From assembly GCA_013398175.1 (NCBI GenBank), contig VZRZ01007418.1, positions 970,191 to 1,034,190 on the forward strand: a stretch of DNA of 64,000 nucleotides, given 5' to 3'. Source of the stretch: Climacteris rufus (taxonomy: Eukaryota > Chordata > Aves > Passeriformes > Climacteridae). The notes beneath the pieces are model-generated. The model did no database searches. It saw only the letters and a list, made by a program, of their open reading frames with translations, and was not told the origin of the DNA. Made by a program: the position numbers and the translations under genes. This document shows, one piece after another, positions 1 to 11,150 of the stretch (its first letter is position 1; the number at the start of each line of letters is the position of its first letter).

Positions 1-685
1 CAAAACATTCCCACTTCCACACACAAAGCTGAAATCACTCATTAGCTGTAGCATTATTAAATCCTCACTATTCAGTGACTTGGTCAGGAATGCATTTTGG
101 CAAATGCTCTAAGGAACAACAGATTCCAATGCTCTCTTATAGTCTCAAGTATCAGGACAGATGTTCTTAGTTTCTCTTCATCAAACATACATGCTAGCTA
201 CCTCTGTACAGCTCAGCTGTACTTGTGCTCCTAATGACACCCACTGGGAGCTGGAAATGCACAGCCTCAGCCAGTATTCCCTACAGCAAAACAAAGACAT
301 TGATTTTCCAGTTCAGGCAATAGCAGCAGGTTGCCCCAGCTTCTTGCCCAGTTTCATCTTCAGCAAGACATTTGCACCTTTACAGTTATTAACCTCATCA
401 CTCCATGGTATTAAATGCTGCTTTATTTCTCATTTTTTAATAGAAAGCTCTGTTTTTCTCTAATATGTAGCTTGCGGTTCTTTAGTGGCAGAAGCATCAT
501 CTATCAGCTGCTCAGATAAGGAAAAAAAGCTCTATATTCTGTTCAAGATCTATTGTCTAAAACTACAGTACATTTGGCATGTGAGTCCCACACACATAAG
601 TGAGCAAAAGAAGTGACACAGAAGTGTCATCAGCCTCCAGCAGTAGATAAAGTCTTACAAACAGTCTGCAGTTGCTGCTGAACTG

Positions 686-703
686 GCTAATAATTAGCAC
701 GTG
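686..703. promoter_or_regulatory. TAAT/ATTA palindrome joined to a CACGTG E-box
   Basis: Positions 686-698 are an inverted repeat, GCTAAT-A-ATTAGC, that places two homeodomain core motifs (TAAT and ATTA) head to head. Its last C is also the first base of CACGTG (698-703), the classic E-box bound by MYC/MAX, USF and CLOCK-type bHLH factors. Motif identity is seen in the sequence. Function is inference only, since such motifs arise by chance at this scale. Confidence 0.25.
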
Positions 704-2220
704 GGCATTGGCATTAAGGCAATAAATTTAAACCCTTTAAATAAATTACATCTTTAATATGGTCTAGGAGAGGATTTTTTTGAATTTATTTTTTTCTTGT
801 TCTTATTTATGCTGGAAATCTAGCCTGGGACCAGAGATAGAGAAGCAATGCTGAAAGAGTAAATGAGATACAGCAACTGAAATAAAAGAGCCTCGAGCAT
901 AATGCAGCACTATCTACCTAACAGCTCTCTTCTTAACCTGTTGGACCCTGCAAGGCTGTCAAAGCAAAATTTAAGAAAAATCCAAGAGTACCTACCATAC
1001 TTGATAATCAGATTTTTAGCTGAGACAATGTGTATTTATACATTTTTGTAAATGCTAGATTTGTTTAAAGCATTGTCAGCTGCAGTTTTCAGAAGATCAA
1101 ATGGAATAATAAAAACCTCAAGAAAGATTACTGTAATCGCAGAGAGTTTACAAAATGGAAAGCAGGCTCGGAGTAGAGAAGATTATAAATTTTACAGTGG
1201 TTTTGGATTTTACACACTGAAGAATAACCTTAATCAGATTCCTTGCCTGCAAGAAGCAAACTCTGGCTCTGCTTCTTGACAGCCACAGATGGTAATGGGC
1301 AGCCTCATGTCAGCAAGACTTCCTACAAATGAATTCCTGCAATGTTGACCATGACCCAGCCATAGCATCTATGAGCTGCATCCTGTCCCAAATTCCCTGA
1401 ACTCAACCAGCAAACACTGAGCTTGGTCCCAGACCACTGAAAATCTATACTCAGTCAGCCTCAGAGACAGCACAGTGCTGTTTGTTAGAGTGAAGTAGGA
1501 TTCCAGTCCTACTCATGGCATAACTGTGCACTCCCCACCCTCACTTCTCAAAATACCTTCCTAGCTATTACATACACAATATTTTTTTAACTTCTCAGTA
1601 TCCAAAGCATAATGTTGAAATAACTTCCCATCCCCAGAAGAACACACAGAATTTTCTATTGTGCTCCTTTTAGACTAAGGCATAGAAATAGTGATTCAGG
1701 TGCACATCAAACAAGACAGTCCTGCTTAAAAAACAACACATAATATGAACAGCCTTGTATTCTACCCCAGCTGTGCTTCACCTAGGCCTCTCTGGTCACG
1801 AAAAGAAACACCTGGGAAGCCTGACAGATTTAAGAGATGCCCCTTCCCAAACCAGTTCATTATCAAAACAGATCAACACACCACAGTAACCAATGTAGGA
1901 CTAAGCTTGAAGAAATGCCTCTGAAAGCTGAGCAGCTCAGAAGGTGCTTCCATTCTCTCCCTACTTGTCTTTTTTCAGTTTTGTCTTTTTGGTTTTTAAT
2001 AACAATTCACAATTCCAGACAGGCTGACAACTTATTGAAAAGGGTTTTTCTTCAGAGAAGTTCTCATCATCTACTGTGCACCATCTTTATTACATTGGTA
2101 CTGACATTTAAAGCTCAATAAATCTGCAGCCCTTCAGTGGAGATCTGCCTTACAGGTAAACTCAGATTTCTCATTTTCCCTTGAAACTTGAGGTCTTCCA
2201 GGGACCAGGAGTTAGTTCCA

Positions 2221-2265
2221 GATCTGGCACTTAATTAGCATGCAAGCCACTTGCTTACACTCCTT
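2221..2265 (+). repeat. Possible MIR-type SINE core relic
   Basis: The order of short blocks (TCTGGCACTTA, then TTAGC, then GCAAGCCACTTG) resembles the conserved core of MIR-type SINEs, in which a 'gcaagtcactt' block follows 'ctagc' after a short spacer. The spacer here would carry a deletion of several bases. The resemblance is from memory of the consensus, covers under 50 bp and may be fortuitous. Confidence 0.22.
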
Positions 2266-3523
2266 CCCACTGGCAAGATGAATCAAGAAGAAAGGGCAGG
2301 GAAAAAAGAATTCCTAAGGGTCTTTCACAAAATTTCACAGCTGTTTTTCTCTCAACACATGAAATCAAACTGTGTCATTCCATTGAGCTGCAGTTTGTAA
2401 CTTCCCTCACAACAGTCACTGCAAAGTGAGTGAAGACTGACAGCTTTCCCAGCTAAACCTTGTGCCACAAGCTCATCATGACACTTGATGGGGAAGGGCC
2501 AGGGGATGCTGCTGATGGATGCTGTCTCTCTCAAAATGGGATGATGTAATAACTCCTCAGGTACAAATTCCTACACAGAAGCAACCTTGTGAAATAGGGA
2601 AGGCAAAGCACCAATGCATAGTGGCTAGGAGGGTTCTGACAGAAAGGACTTCTACACTCTGACATCTTTCACCCCAGGGGAAATGTTCAGATGATTTTCA
2701 ACTGGCAGCAGAACTCCCTCAAGCAAAGCACCTCGCAGAGATTTGCAGCAGGGCTCAACTGCAAAGCACTTTGAATTCACTGAAGTATCACAAGAACGAA
2801 TTCAGTTGACTCACTTGAACTGGAAGCACACAAATGATTCCAAAAGACTTTTTTAATGTAAGACCTAATTATATTATTGATAACTGCCACAGCAGCAATT
2901 CCCTTCAACTGTTTTTATTTTCTTCCAGATGTCAATAATTAATTTGATCTACAGTGGATTTCCAGAGAACCTGAAGAGCACAGGTGCACGAAACAGAGGC
3001 TCTGGCCCCTTCGAAGGGCTATCAAACCACCCCATCCCAACAGGTAACACTGACAACACAGGTATAGAAAAGGTACAGACTGGAAAACAACACTTGTAGA
3101 TTCTCAGCTGTTAGAAACTGGCACTCCTCCAGCACCAGAAACAGCCTAATTCCCAATAAGTCTACTTATACAAGAGAATGTGACCCCTTCACATCACAGA
3201 TGACAGTGAATGAAGAGTGAAATGTGACAGCTGACGTATTCCTTGGGGTGAGCTTCCACTCCAAGCTGGAAATGAAGCATATGGAGTGCTTCACATGCAT
3301 GCAACCTATGATGCACAGGAAAACCCATTCTTGTTGTTTTATTGTCAGCCTTTTGTTTCTTAGTAATTTTCTTGTAAACACAAATACTTAAATTGACAAC
3401 TGCAGCTTTCCTTAAGAAAATAAAATTCCTAGCACTCTGACTGCAGAAGAAATCTGCAAGTCCTAAACTGAGTTTAAAAAAACTGAAATGAATAATGGAA
3501 ACTCAGTATTTTTGAATTATACC

Positions 3524-3537
3524 TTTTTTTTTTTTTT
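3524..3537 (+). repeat. Poly(T) tract, 14 bases
   Basis: An uninterrupted run of T. It is not attached to a recognisable retroposon body on either strand, so it is best described as a simple homopolymer. Confidence 0.9.
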
Positions 3538-4379
3538 GGTGGTCAATTTTGTGATTCAAGTATTTCAGTTTAAAATGCTTAGATTTGATAATGCTATACT
3601 TACTAATCACAGTATTTCATTTTGGCATACAACATGCTTACACTTTAACACCAAATTTGATTCTAGGTTATAAAGAAATTACATTTAACTATACTCCCTC
3701 CAGAAGCCATTTTTAGCTTTTAGTACAGTACACAGCATTAATGTGCCATTACTGGGATGTGAAGTAGTCCCTTTCTTCTTCTGACAGACCCTGTAATTTG
3801 TTTTCTGAAACAACAGCATGAATGTAACAAAGAAATTTTGCATAGTGGCATGTTCTCCTTTCGTCTATTTATTCATTTTCCACACCAGATTTCCTTCATA
3901 GAAAGGTTCCCAACTTCAGTATGTCTCCATAATTGCATCATTCTCACCCCCTCTTCCCCAGCAGTGCCCTGCTGTCTCTGCTCTCACCCAGCCTTCTCCT
4001 TAGCCATCTCTTAGCTCAGGATAAGCACTGAGGGCATCCTGTGCCAAGACCCAGACTATTGCAGTCTTTCTCTTCTCTTCTCTCTGCCAGTCCCCATTTC
4101 ATTCTAGTCAAGACCTGTGTGTTCATGAAACATTTGACAAGAACACACTGATTTCCTGCCTGTTGCTTTGTCATTTGTGGTGCAGCAGGACAAGCAATTC
4201 TACACACATAAACAGGACAGACTGTCTTGAAGGAGCTAACTTCTATTAGTGACTCATACACTATCTTGGCAAGTAAACCAAAGATATCACACTGGATTTT
4301 AGCTTTGTGCCAAATTCTCCATGGCTTTCTGGTTTAAATAATATTTTTAAATAGTGATAGATGTGATCTATAGTCACCA

Positions 4380-4649
4380 GTGGCCAGGACTGACAACAGG
4401 AAATGGTCTCAAGTTGTGCCACAAGAGATTTAGATTGGATATTAGGAAAAACTACTTCACTAACAGAGTGGCTGAGCATTGGAACAGGCTCCCCAGGGAA
4501 GTGGTGGACTCACCAGCCCTGAAAGCATTCAAAAAATGAGTGGATGTGTCACTTCAACATGTGGTTTAGTGGGCAGAGTGTTACTCAGACAAAGGCCGGA
4601 CCTGCTGGCCTTGCATGTCTTTTCCAACCTTAAAGATTCTATGATTCCC
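4380..4649 (+). mobile_element. CR1 LINE, 5'-truncated 3' end
   Basis: This is the 3' end of a chicken-repeat-1 (CR1) non-LTR retrotransposon. It carries the family's hallmark blocks in order: a 'ggtctcaagttgtgcca' stretch, 'tttagattggatattagga', 'cattggaacaggct', 'cccagggaagtggtgga', 'ggtttagtgggca' and 'cttttccaacctta'. It ends in the short 3' terminal repeat ATTCTATGATTC at 4637-4648. Only about 270 bp remain of an element of roughly 4.5 kb, as is usual for CR1, which truncates at the 5' end on insertion. CR1 makes no reliable target-site duplication and none is visible. Many differences from the remembered consensus suggest an old, immobile copy. Confidence 0.93.
4381..4569 (+). pseudogene. 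CR1 ORF2 C-terminal remnant
   Basis: The + frame through the CR1 fragment encodes the C-terminal tail of ORF2, the endonuclease/reverse transcriptase polyprotein of CR1. The diagnostic run FRLDIRKNYF is followed by VAEHWNRLPREVV and a 'SPALKAFKK' tail. A TGA at 4537-4539 stops the frame where the family normally carries an arginine codon (CGA). That fits a CpG-to-TpG transition. The same frame stays open to a TAG at 4567-4569, which corresponds to the usual ORF2 terminator. All catalytic domains are missing, so the fragment is dead. Confidence 0.85.
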
Positions 4650-7249
4650 AAATTCAAATTGCTCCAACAAAATAGCAGGATGTTTCATAGCTTTCCAATC
4701 TGAGCAATGTGAGCACCTGGCCTGAGATATAGAAAGCAGCATTAAAGGCTACCTAAGCCTTTAATAATATCTATTTTGATAGCAGTAATACAAATATTCC
4801 ACTAGGGACACCGAGTCTGTAAACAAGACAATATTTCACCTTGCAGTCTTTGCAATTCATATCCATGTGCTCACTCAACAGCTTAAGATTTTTCTCTGGT
4901 GTTCTACACAATATGCTTTTTCTTTTTTTCTGGACTAGATACATGAGGAAAAAAAAGGTGGCCACTGAATAATTCATTCAGAATCACCTAACATTACACA
5001 ACTGCAAACACATAGCTCGAGATATGATAAAATGCCTGTACTTTGTTGATTTTCAAAGACAGAACAGACCCTACAACACAAAAGAACATACTAAACCACC
5101 AGGATGGCATACTGGTAACAAAGTAGTCATTTTAATTCCCTTTCATTACCCTGTATAAAAAAAAACCAAAAATCAGTAGATAGATCTTTCAGCAAGACAA
5201 AGTAATTTTTAATTAAAATTATTAAGATTTTTCTTCCTAGTATCCATAACAAGGCATTGTGTTAAGATTTATATTGAAGCATGCTAATCATGAGATGAAG
5301 TGTACAAACAGATGCTTATTAACACCTACTCTTCATGGATAATAACTTTACTTATTTTACTGATTCCTCTTGCTATCATGTAAGGAGGTTTCTTAATGCT
5401 AAAGGCCAACATTTCATCAAAAAAGTAAGATACTGGTTATGTTCAAATAACCAAAACACTTCCCTATAAAAGTCTAGAATTTCAACTACATACCTGGCAG
5501 TTCAGTATTCATTTTAACTCAGTTATGATGCTCTCTACAGGATCATAGCCGACTGCTGAATATCATGTGGCACACCCAGTTTTCTGAGGCAGACTTCATA
5601 GGGAAATACAGAATTCCTCTATTTTTTAATTTTATAAATTGTTACAGACTATGCAGCTTGGGCTGATTTTTCTGATTTGACCATCCTCCCCAAGGACTAC
5701 ATAAATGAAGCAAACCTTCAGGCTACATTTACGTTGCTGCCATTTTCCTTTCCTAAATGCCAAGTCTCTGATTAGTTTGATTTTATCCAAAATGTGAACA
5801 TGAAATACAAGAGTGCTTAATCCACCACAAAAAAAGAAAAAAAAAAGTAAAAAAGAGAAGTAATCCATTAATATTCCTACAGTAAAAGCCGTATCTATGG
5901 AGTAGATATTTTTTCATTAAACACTTAGAGCAGTGTAACAGAGATATAAGCTGCTATTCCATCCATAACTATAGCCTATCCAGAAATTATCAATTATTGT
6001 AAGACGAGTCACCAGAAAGAACTAAATCTCTTGCTGAAATATATTCTGTCATGTCACTCCATCAAGGATGAATCCTGAGCTCTAGAAGTTAAATTTTCAT
6101 GAGTGCCAAAAAGATAGTTAAACCCATGACTGAAAGAGTGGAAAAAGAAAGATCAGAGATTCAAAGTCACATCCCGCACGAGCACCATGACTACTGATTG
6201 GTTACTACTGGAAAAACCAACCTATTCTCAAGTATCTTTTTAATGATAAATGGCAAAAACTCTTTGGAAGTCATTAAATGCAAGACTTTACAATCCCTGA
6301 AAACTTCTGATAATGACAAAATTGAGTTCTGCATAGCTCTGCTCAGACAGTTAACAATATTAAGAGGGAGGTGTGTTAGCAGATGCCTCCATACACATTT
6401 TAAAATAATGTTTCGCTCAGTGAAATAAATCTCTTTTTAATAAGCAGTGCTTTAAAAAGCTAAATTACAGCTCGAGCATGCAATGAAGAGATAAAACTCT
6501 CTGAATAAGAATCAAAATTAATATAAAGAAATTAAGTTATAATTGCTTGAGGAGAGGGAACTATCTAACTTTATGAGATAGTTACAAAAGGCAAACCACA
6601 GTAGTTTCACAGAACTCTTGTTCACAGCCTGCTTCTCTTCTACCTCAGATTTTCTGAGGACCTAAAGCAGAATTCATGTCAATTTTAGGGCAACACATAA
6701 AACCAGATCCCTCCAGGTCAGATTTGATAGAATGATTTAATTTTGAAATTATCATCTACTTTCCAAAGTATTGAAAACACTGCTACAGGGTGCTCATGAG
6801 TAGAATAAATCAATTTAGGAAGTCTGTTAAACAGCAGCACCTTTCCTACTACCCAGGAGAAGCAGCAAGGCTCTCCACTTTTATGGATGTTATTTTAAAG
6901 ATCCAAATTACCTATTTCACAGAATTTTCAAGGTAATGAAGCTCAAAGAAAATTATCCTTTCTATTAATTAAACACATCTGCTTTTCATAAATGCAACCA
7001 ACTGCTAAAGGAATAAATAGAACAAGACATGCAAAATATACATGATTCTTGCCATTTGGATGCTATATAGTTTTCTGTTACTGAGAGAGCACTAATGCCA
7101 CTTCCTCTACTTCAAATTAAATCAGGAACTCTCATATAACAGCAGTAATGGAAAAGCAGTTTGCACATTTTCAGCTGACTACTGGGTGGCAGGCCAGCAC
7201 CTGCCAATTGGTGTGAGCATCAGATTGAGAATGCAGTACAGAATGAATT

Positions 7250-7261
7250 AATTACGTAATT
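7250..7261. promoter_or_regulatory. 12-bp palindrome with a TTACGTAA core
   Basis: AATTACGTAATT is a perfect palindrome. Its core TTACGTAA is the known consensus of PAR-bZIP factors and NFIL3 (E4BP4) and is close to C/EBP and ATF sites. It contains a CpG in an otherwise CpG-poor stretch. Binding is inference. Confidence 0.3.
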
Positions 7262-7404
7262 TAGGACATGTTTCTCCTTGAAAGGTACTCCAACAGCCAA
7301 CTAAGCAGACCACTAAAAGTTAATTCTTTCTCTGTAACACAGGTTATGTATTTCCATGGATGACTGTTTAAAATTTGTATTGGATATGTACTGCTTAATT
7401 CCTT

Positions 7405-7424
7405 TGCAAACCTAAAGGTTTGCA
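7405..7424. repeat. 20-nt dyad, 9-bp arms
   Basis: Arm TGCAAACCT and its exact complement AGGTTTGCA are separated by two A, so either strand could form a tight hairpin. The arms hold TTTGCAAA/GTTTGC blocks like those bound by forkhead or C/EBP factors. No flanking element or terminal duplication suggests a transposon. Confidence 0.7.
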
Positions 7425-10400
7425 GAGGTCAAATAGCCCCTGATCTGAACATCTCTGTGTCAAATCATAGAGGATGACTGGCTCCAAATTCCACTGACAT
7501 TAACAGGAAATTTTTTACAAGGTGTTGAGTTCTGAGGGCAATGCAAAGTGTGAATGCATAAGCTCTCTGCAAACAAAAACCCACCAGGTACCTTCTTTGG
7601 ATGCTCTGAATTACCAGCTATCACCCTGCTGACACTTCAAGGCAGAATTTGTCATCACAGGCATGCCCTACAAAGCTCAGCTCCTCAGGCAAATTCTGAG
7701 TTGCACCTTGCAGTCCAGCTGGGAATCAGCACCCTGAAATGAAGATTCCATTCAATGTCAGCTTTATTTCAGTTTCAGAAATGAATTGCTATTCAGGCAG
7801 CCTGACTGCTGCCTTTGCAGCTGAATACAGCAGCTCTCCTTCCGCTTTATGAACATACATAGTTTTGTTCTTCCAGCAGCTTCACAGTTGCCTGATCAAA
7901 AAAATTAATCCAGACCACGATGCCATTATTCAGAGCCACAACTAACACAGTCTTCTTAACAGCAGGGCAACATTTCAATCATTTTCAAGCTCTAACCATG
8001 ATCACAAGAGATCCCCCTCTCAGCTCATCTCATTTTCAGTCAGAATGAACAGTACAGATCCATTCATATGGATTACCCTGGAACTATGTATAGAACAAGA
8101 GGAGGGGAACAGATTTTTCAAAACACTGCTTCTGTGATAAAGTACCTATTTATAAGTATATACCTAGAGAGACAGGTATTTTCACAAGTTACTTTATTTT
8201 CTAGAGCTTTTATTTCTCTGCAAAAACACCTATTTCTTTCATTAGTGTTTTTTAATTTCCTCTTTAGAATATTTTTCCTTTCTTCTTCTTCTACCAAAAT
8301 GTTTAAGCCAGAGCTTTCAAAACAAAAAGGGAGATTTCTCTACCCTTGGAAAAAAAGACATTATTGGAATAAACCCCTAACAACATGAATTAAACTAGTA
8401 GATTTTCTTTGACATATTTCTAGATAAAATTTTTAAAAACACAAGAAAAGTATCTGTGAGCTGAAATGAAAAGGAAAACACTAGAACTAAAATAAAGTGA
8501 AAACATGATTACTTCATTTTCTTTTCCCATAACCTCAGCAGATAATTGATATTACCAATTTTAAAAAGTTTAAAACTCTACATTTTCCTCTGTTTATTGC
8601 TGCAGTAATCCATTTGAAGGAGTCTGCTTAATTTTAAATAAAACACGAAGTCTTGCCTTGCTTTTGTTTTCTGCAAGGAACTGAGGACATCTGTTTAAGT
8701 AGCCTGAAGTCTCTGTAACTTTCACACAACTCTATTTCTGCCCAGTATCTAAATCCTTCTGAGCAAGATCCTAAGGTACTCTAATGACTAGCATGCATGT
8801 GACATGAAAATACATTTATCGGTACTTGGTGGAGTACCACAGTCTACAGTGAAGCTTATTTATTTACATTTCAAAACTACAACTCAAGACTTCATATGGA
8901 TGACAAAACTTCTAAACTGTCATTCCTTCTTCCTCTGTAATTTTGAAAAAATTACCTGGCACAAGATTAAGATACTTCATGATGCTCACCAAAATATTCC
9001 ATGTGATATAATGCATATAAGGAAAGTGTGCTATGATAACATTGCCCTGTGGGGTCATTCTATAATGAGACAGGTGTCTCTGCTTTACCTATTTATTGCT
9101 ACTTTACTGCCCAGTGAACTGCATCAGTACCAGGGAAGTGTAACCTGTGTCCTACAGCTCATTTCATAGCTATTTTCACTATGTAGTAGTGACCACCTCC
9201 ACAATTCCCTGAAGTACTAATTGCTGAAAGCCAGAAGAATATTTCAGGGAAGCAGCTTCTTAACACATTTTTTTCTTTCCTCCATATGCTGCCAGAGACA
9301 GGGCAATGTACCAGAAAAACCTTCCTAAGACCAGCTCTGTATTCATTATATGATACACACATTATACCATGCACTATGCAGTGCAGTGCTCATCACACAA
9401 CATATACATTATATATCACACTGACAATTTCTGAAGCAGGTAATTATGCAATGTAACTTATTAACCAAAAGCCACGCAGCAAACTTTGACCCTGTGAAAT
9501 ATATGTGAGTAGGCATTTTTAAAAAGTAAGAAAGTAAAAAGAAAAATGGAAATAAAAACTTGCTGTACTTCTGTTGGGCAATGAAGACTTTTTTGACTCC
9601 AAGGGTCATATATGCAAAAGCTGTAGCTGAAATCCCAGAACAGTATTTTTATCAGGAGAAGGTCTGGCCAGAGAAACACAAGGACTCTTGTTTCTCATGT
9701 AATACTGGTCATGCACAAATTAAATGCAGCAATTGCATCAGTTGTAGAAATTTGCAGGACTTAACTCAGAAAAGTAACATTCTAGTTCTGTGCACTGGCC
9801 TCAAAGAGGCTAAATAAAAATGAATATGCTTTCATAATTTTATCTTAAATGGGAAAGCTATTACTATGGTTTGTTAAAGTCATGAGTTACCACATTGAGT
9901 TAAAATGTAATAGTGCCTCTGCTACTCTGCACTTTAGTAAGAGGGAAAGGATTAACTATGCATAATAGTGAGATATTTATTGATGAGGACCTTAGTAACA
10001 AAGCAAAATAAGCAGAGTACCACATGATCTCTTTCCAGTTTTACACAAGAAATCCTTTTGAATCGCTTTCTTAGTGAGCCTCTGCCAAAAGGTGAAAGCA
10101 TGACAGGTATTAAAGAGGGTAATTAATACAATGCTTGATTGTGCCTTACATTCTTTGTAAGATAAAATGTAAGGGCATGTCAGGAAAAGAGGTCAGCTGT
10201 AATCAGGGAGTGAGGAACTAATCTGCAGCATGAGCTGTGGTGTTTGAGATCAACACAGATTACATTAATCTGTGTGACCTGCCTGCAGTGCCTCCGACCA
10301 TGTGACAGGGAAAACAGGCATCGTCAAGCTCCTGCAGATTAATGCTCTCACAGGAGCCAGGGGGAGAGGCACTCAGCACAGCTCATCACTTCACGAGGAG

Positions 10401-11129
10401 TGGAACTGACAGCATAAATAAGACAGATTTCCAAGCCAAGTACATCTTGCTGAATTTCTATGTCACTGTGGTGTGCTTGCAGTCAACGCAAGCCAGCAGC
10501 AACTCGCTTTTATGTGTTCCTGTGCACAACATTCTGTGGTTCCAAAGATAAGTTTAGTAACAACCTCTTAAGGATGCAAATGTAAAACACCTCTTGTTTT
10601 CCAAGGGAACTCTCACCTCCTACTTGAATACAAGCCCACTGAAGGACTCTGCTGAATAAATCTCATTGTGGAAATCCCAAGGCCGTGGCTGAACAAACAG
10701 CAGCACCTTTCAGAGGTGGCAGTGAACCCTCTCTTGCTCCATGAACTATGAAACACACAGAGTCAACAAGCTGCAAGGAAGGGCAATCACACACAAATGT
10801 GCTGTTTGAATTGAAAAATTGCTTTCCATTAAGTGCCATTAAAAGCAGTTATAAACCCCAGTTTATATTCCTGCAATATGCTCCAATTCCTAGTTTAGGC
10901 TTGGTTTATACATGAAAAGGTTTTCTGCTTTTAGGCAAACAGAGATGACTATCACTTTCTTCATGGAACTCCACATGGCAAACTCTTTACAACCCAGGGA
11001 CTTTATTACACGTATCTTCCTGCCAAAATGTGAAATTACTGATCCGAGCTTTCATTTTTTCTGCACTCACCAACCTTCATCTGAAAGAAATCCAACTCCA
11101 CAATGCTTTTCTATATTCAGTTTTCTCTA

Positions 11130-11150
11130 GGATCCAAGTTCCTTGGATCC
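11130..11150. repeat. 21-nt perfect hairpin
   Basis: Arm GGATCCAAG, a three-base loop TTC, then the exact complement CTTGGATCC. The nine-bp stem is perfect and stops sharply at both ends. There is no poly(T) after it, so it is not a Pol III terminator, and no transposon ends surround it. Confidence 0.8.

Larger units (their letters stand above)
1..4379. other. Non-coding unique sequence
   Basis: AT-rich sequence with stops in every frame. The longest open frames are about 100 codons and show no recognisable domain or codon pattern. Noted inside it are a homeodomain-type palindrome with an adjacent E-box (686-703), a doubtful MIR-like relic (2221-2265) and a run of 14 T (3524-3537). I see no exon with paired splice signals and a recognisable peptide, and no CpG island. 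It could be intergenic or intronic; the sequence does not decide. Confidence 0.7.
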
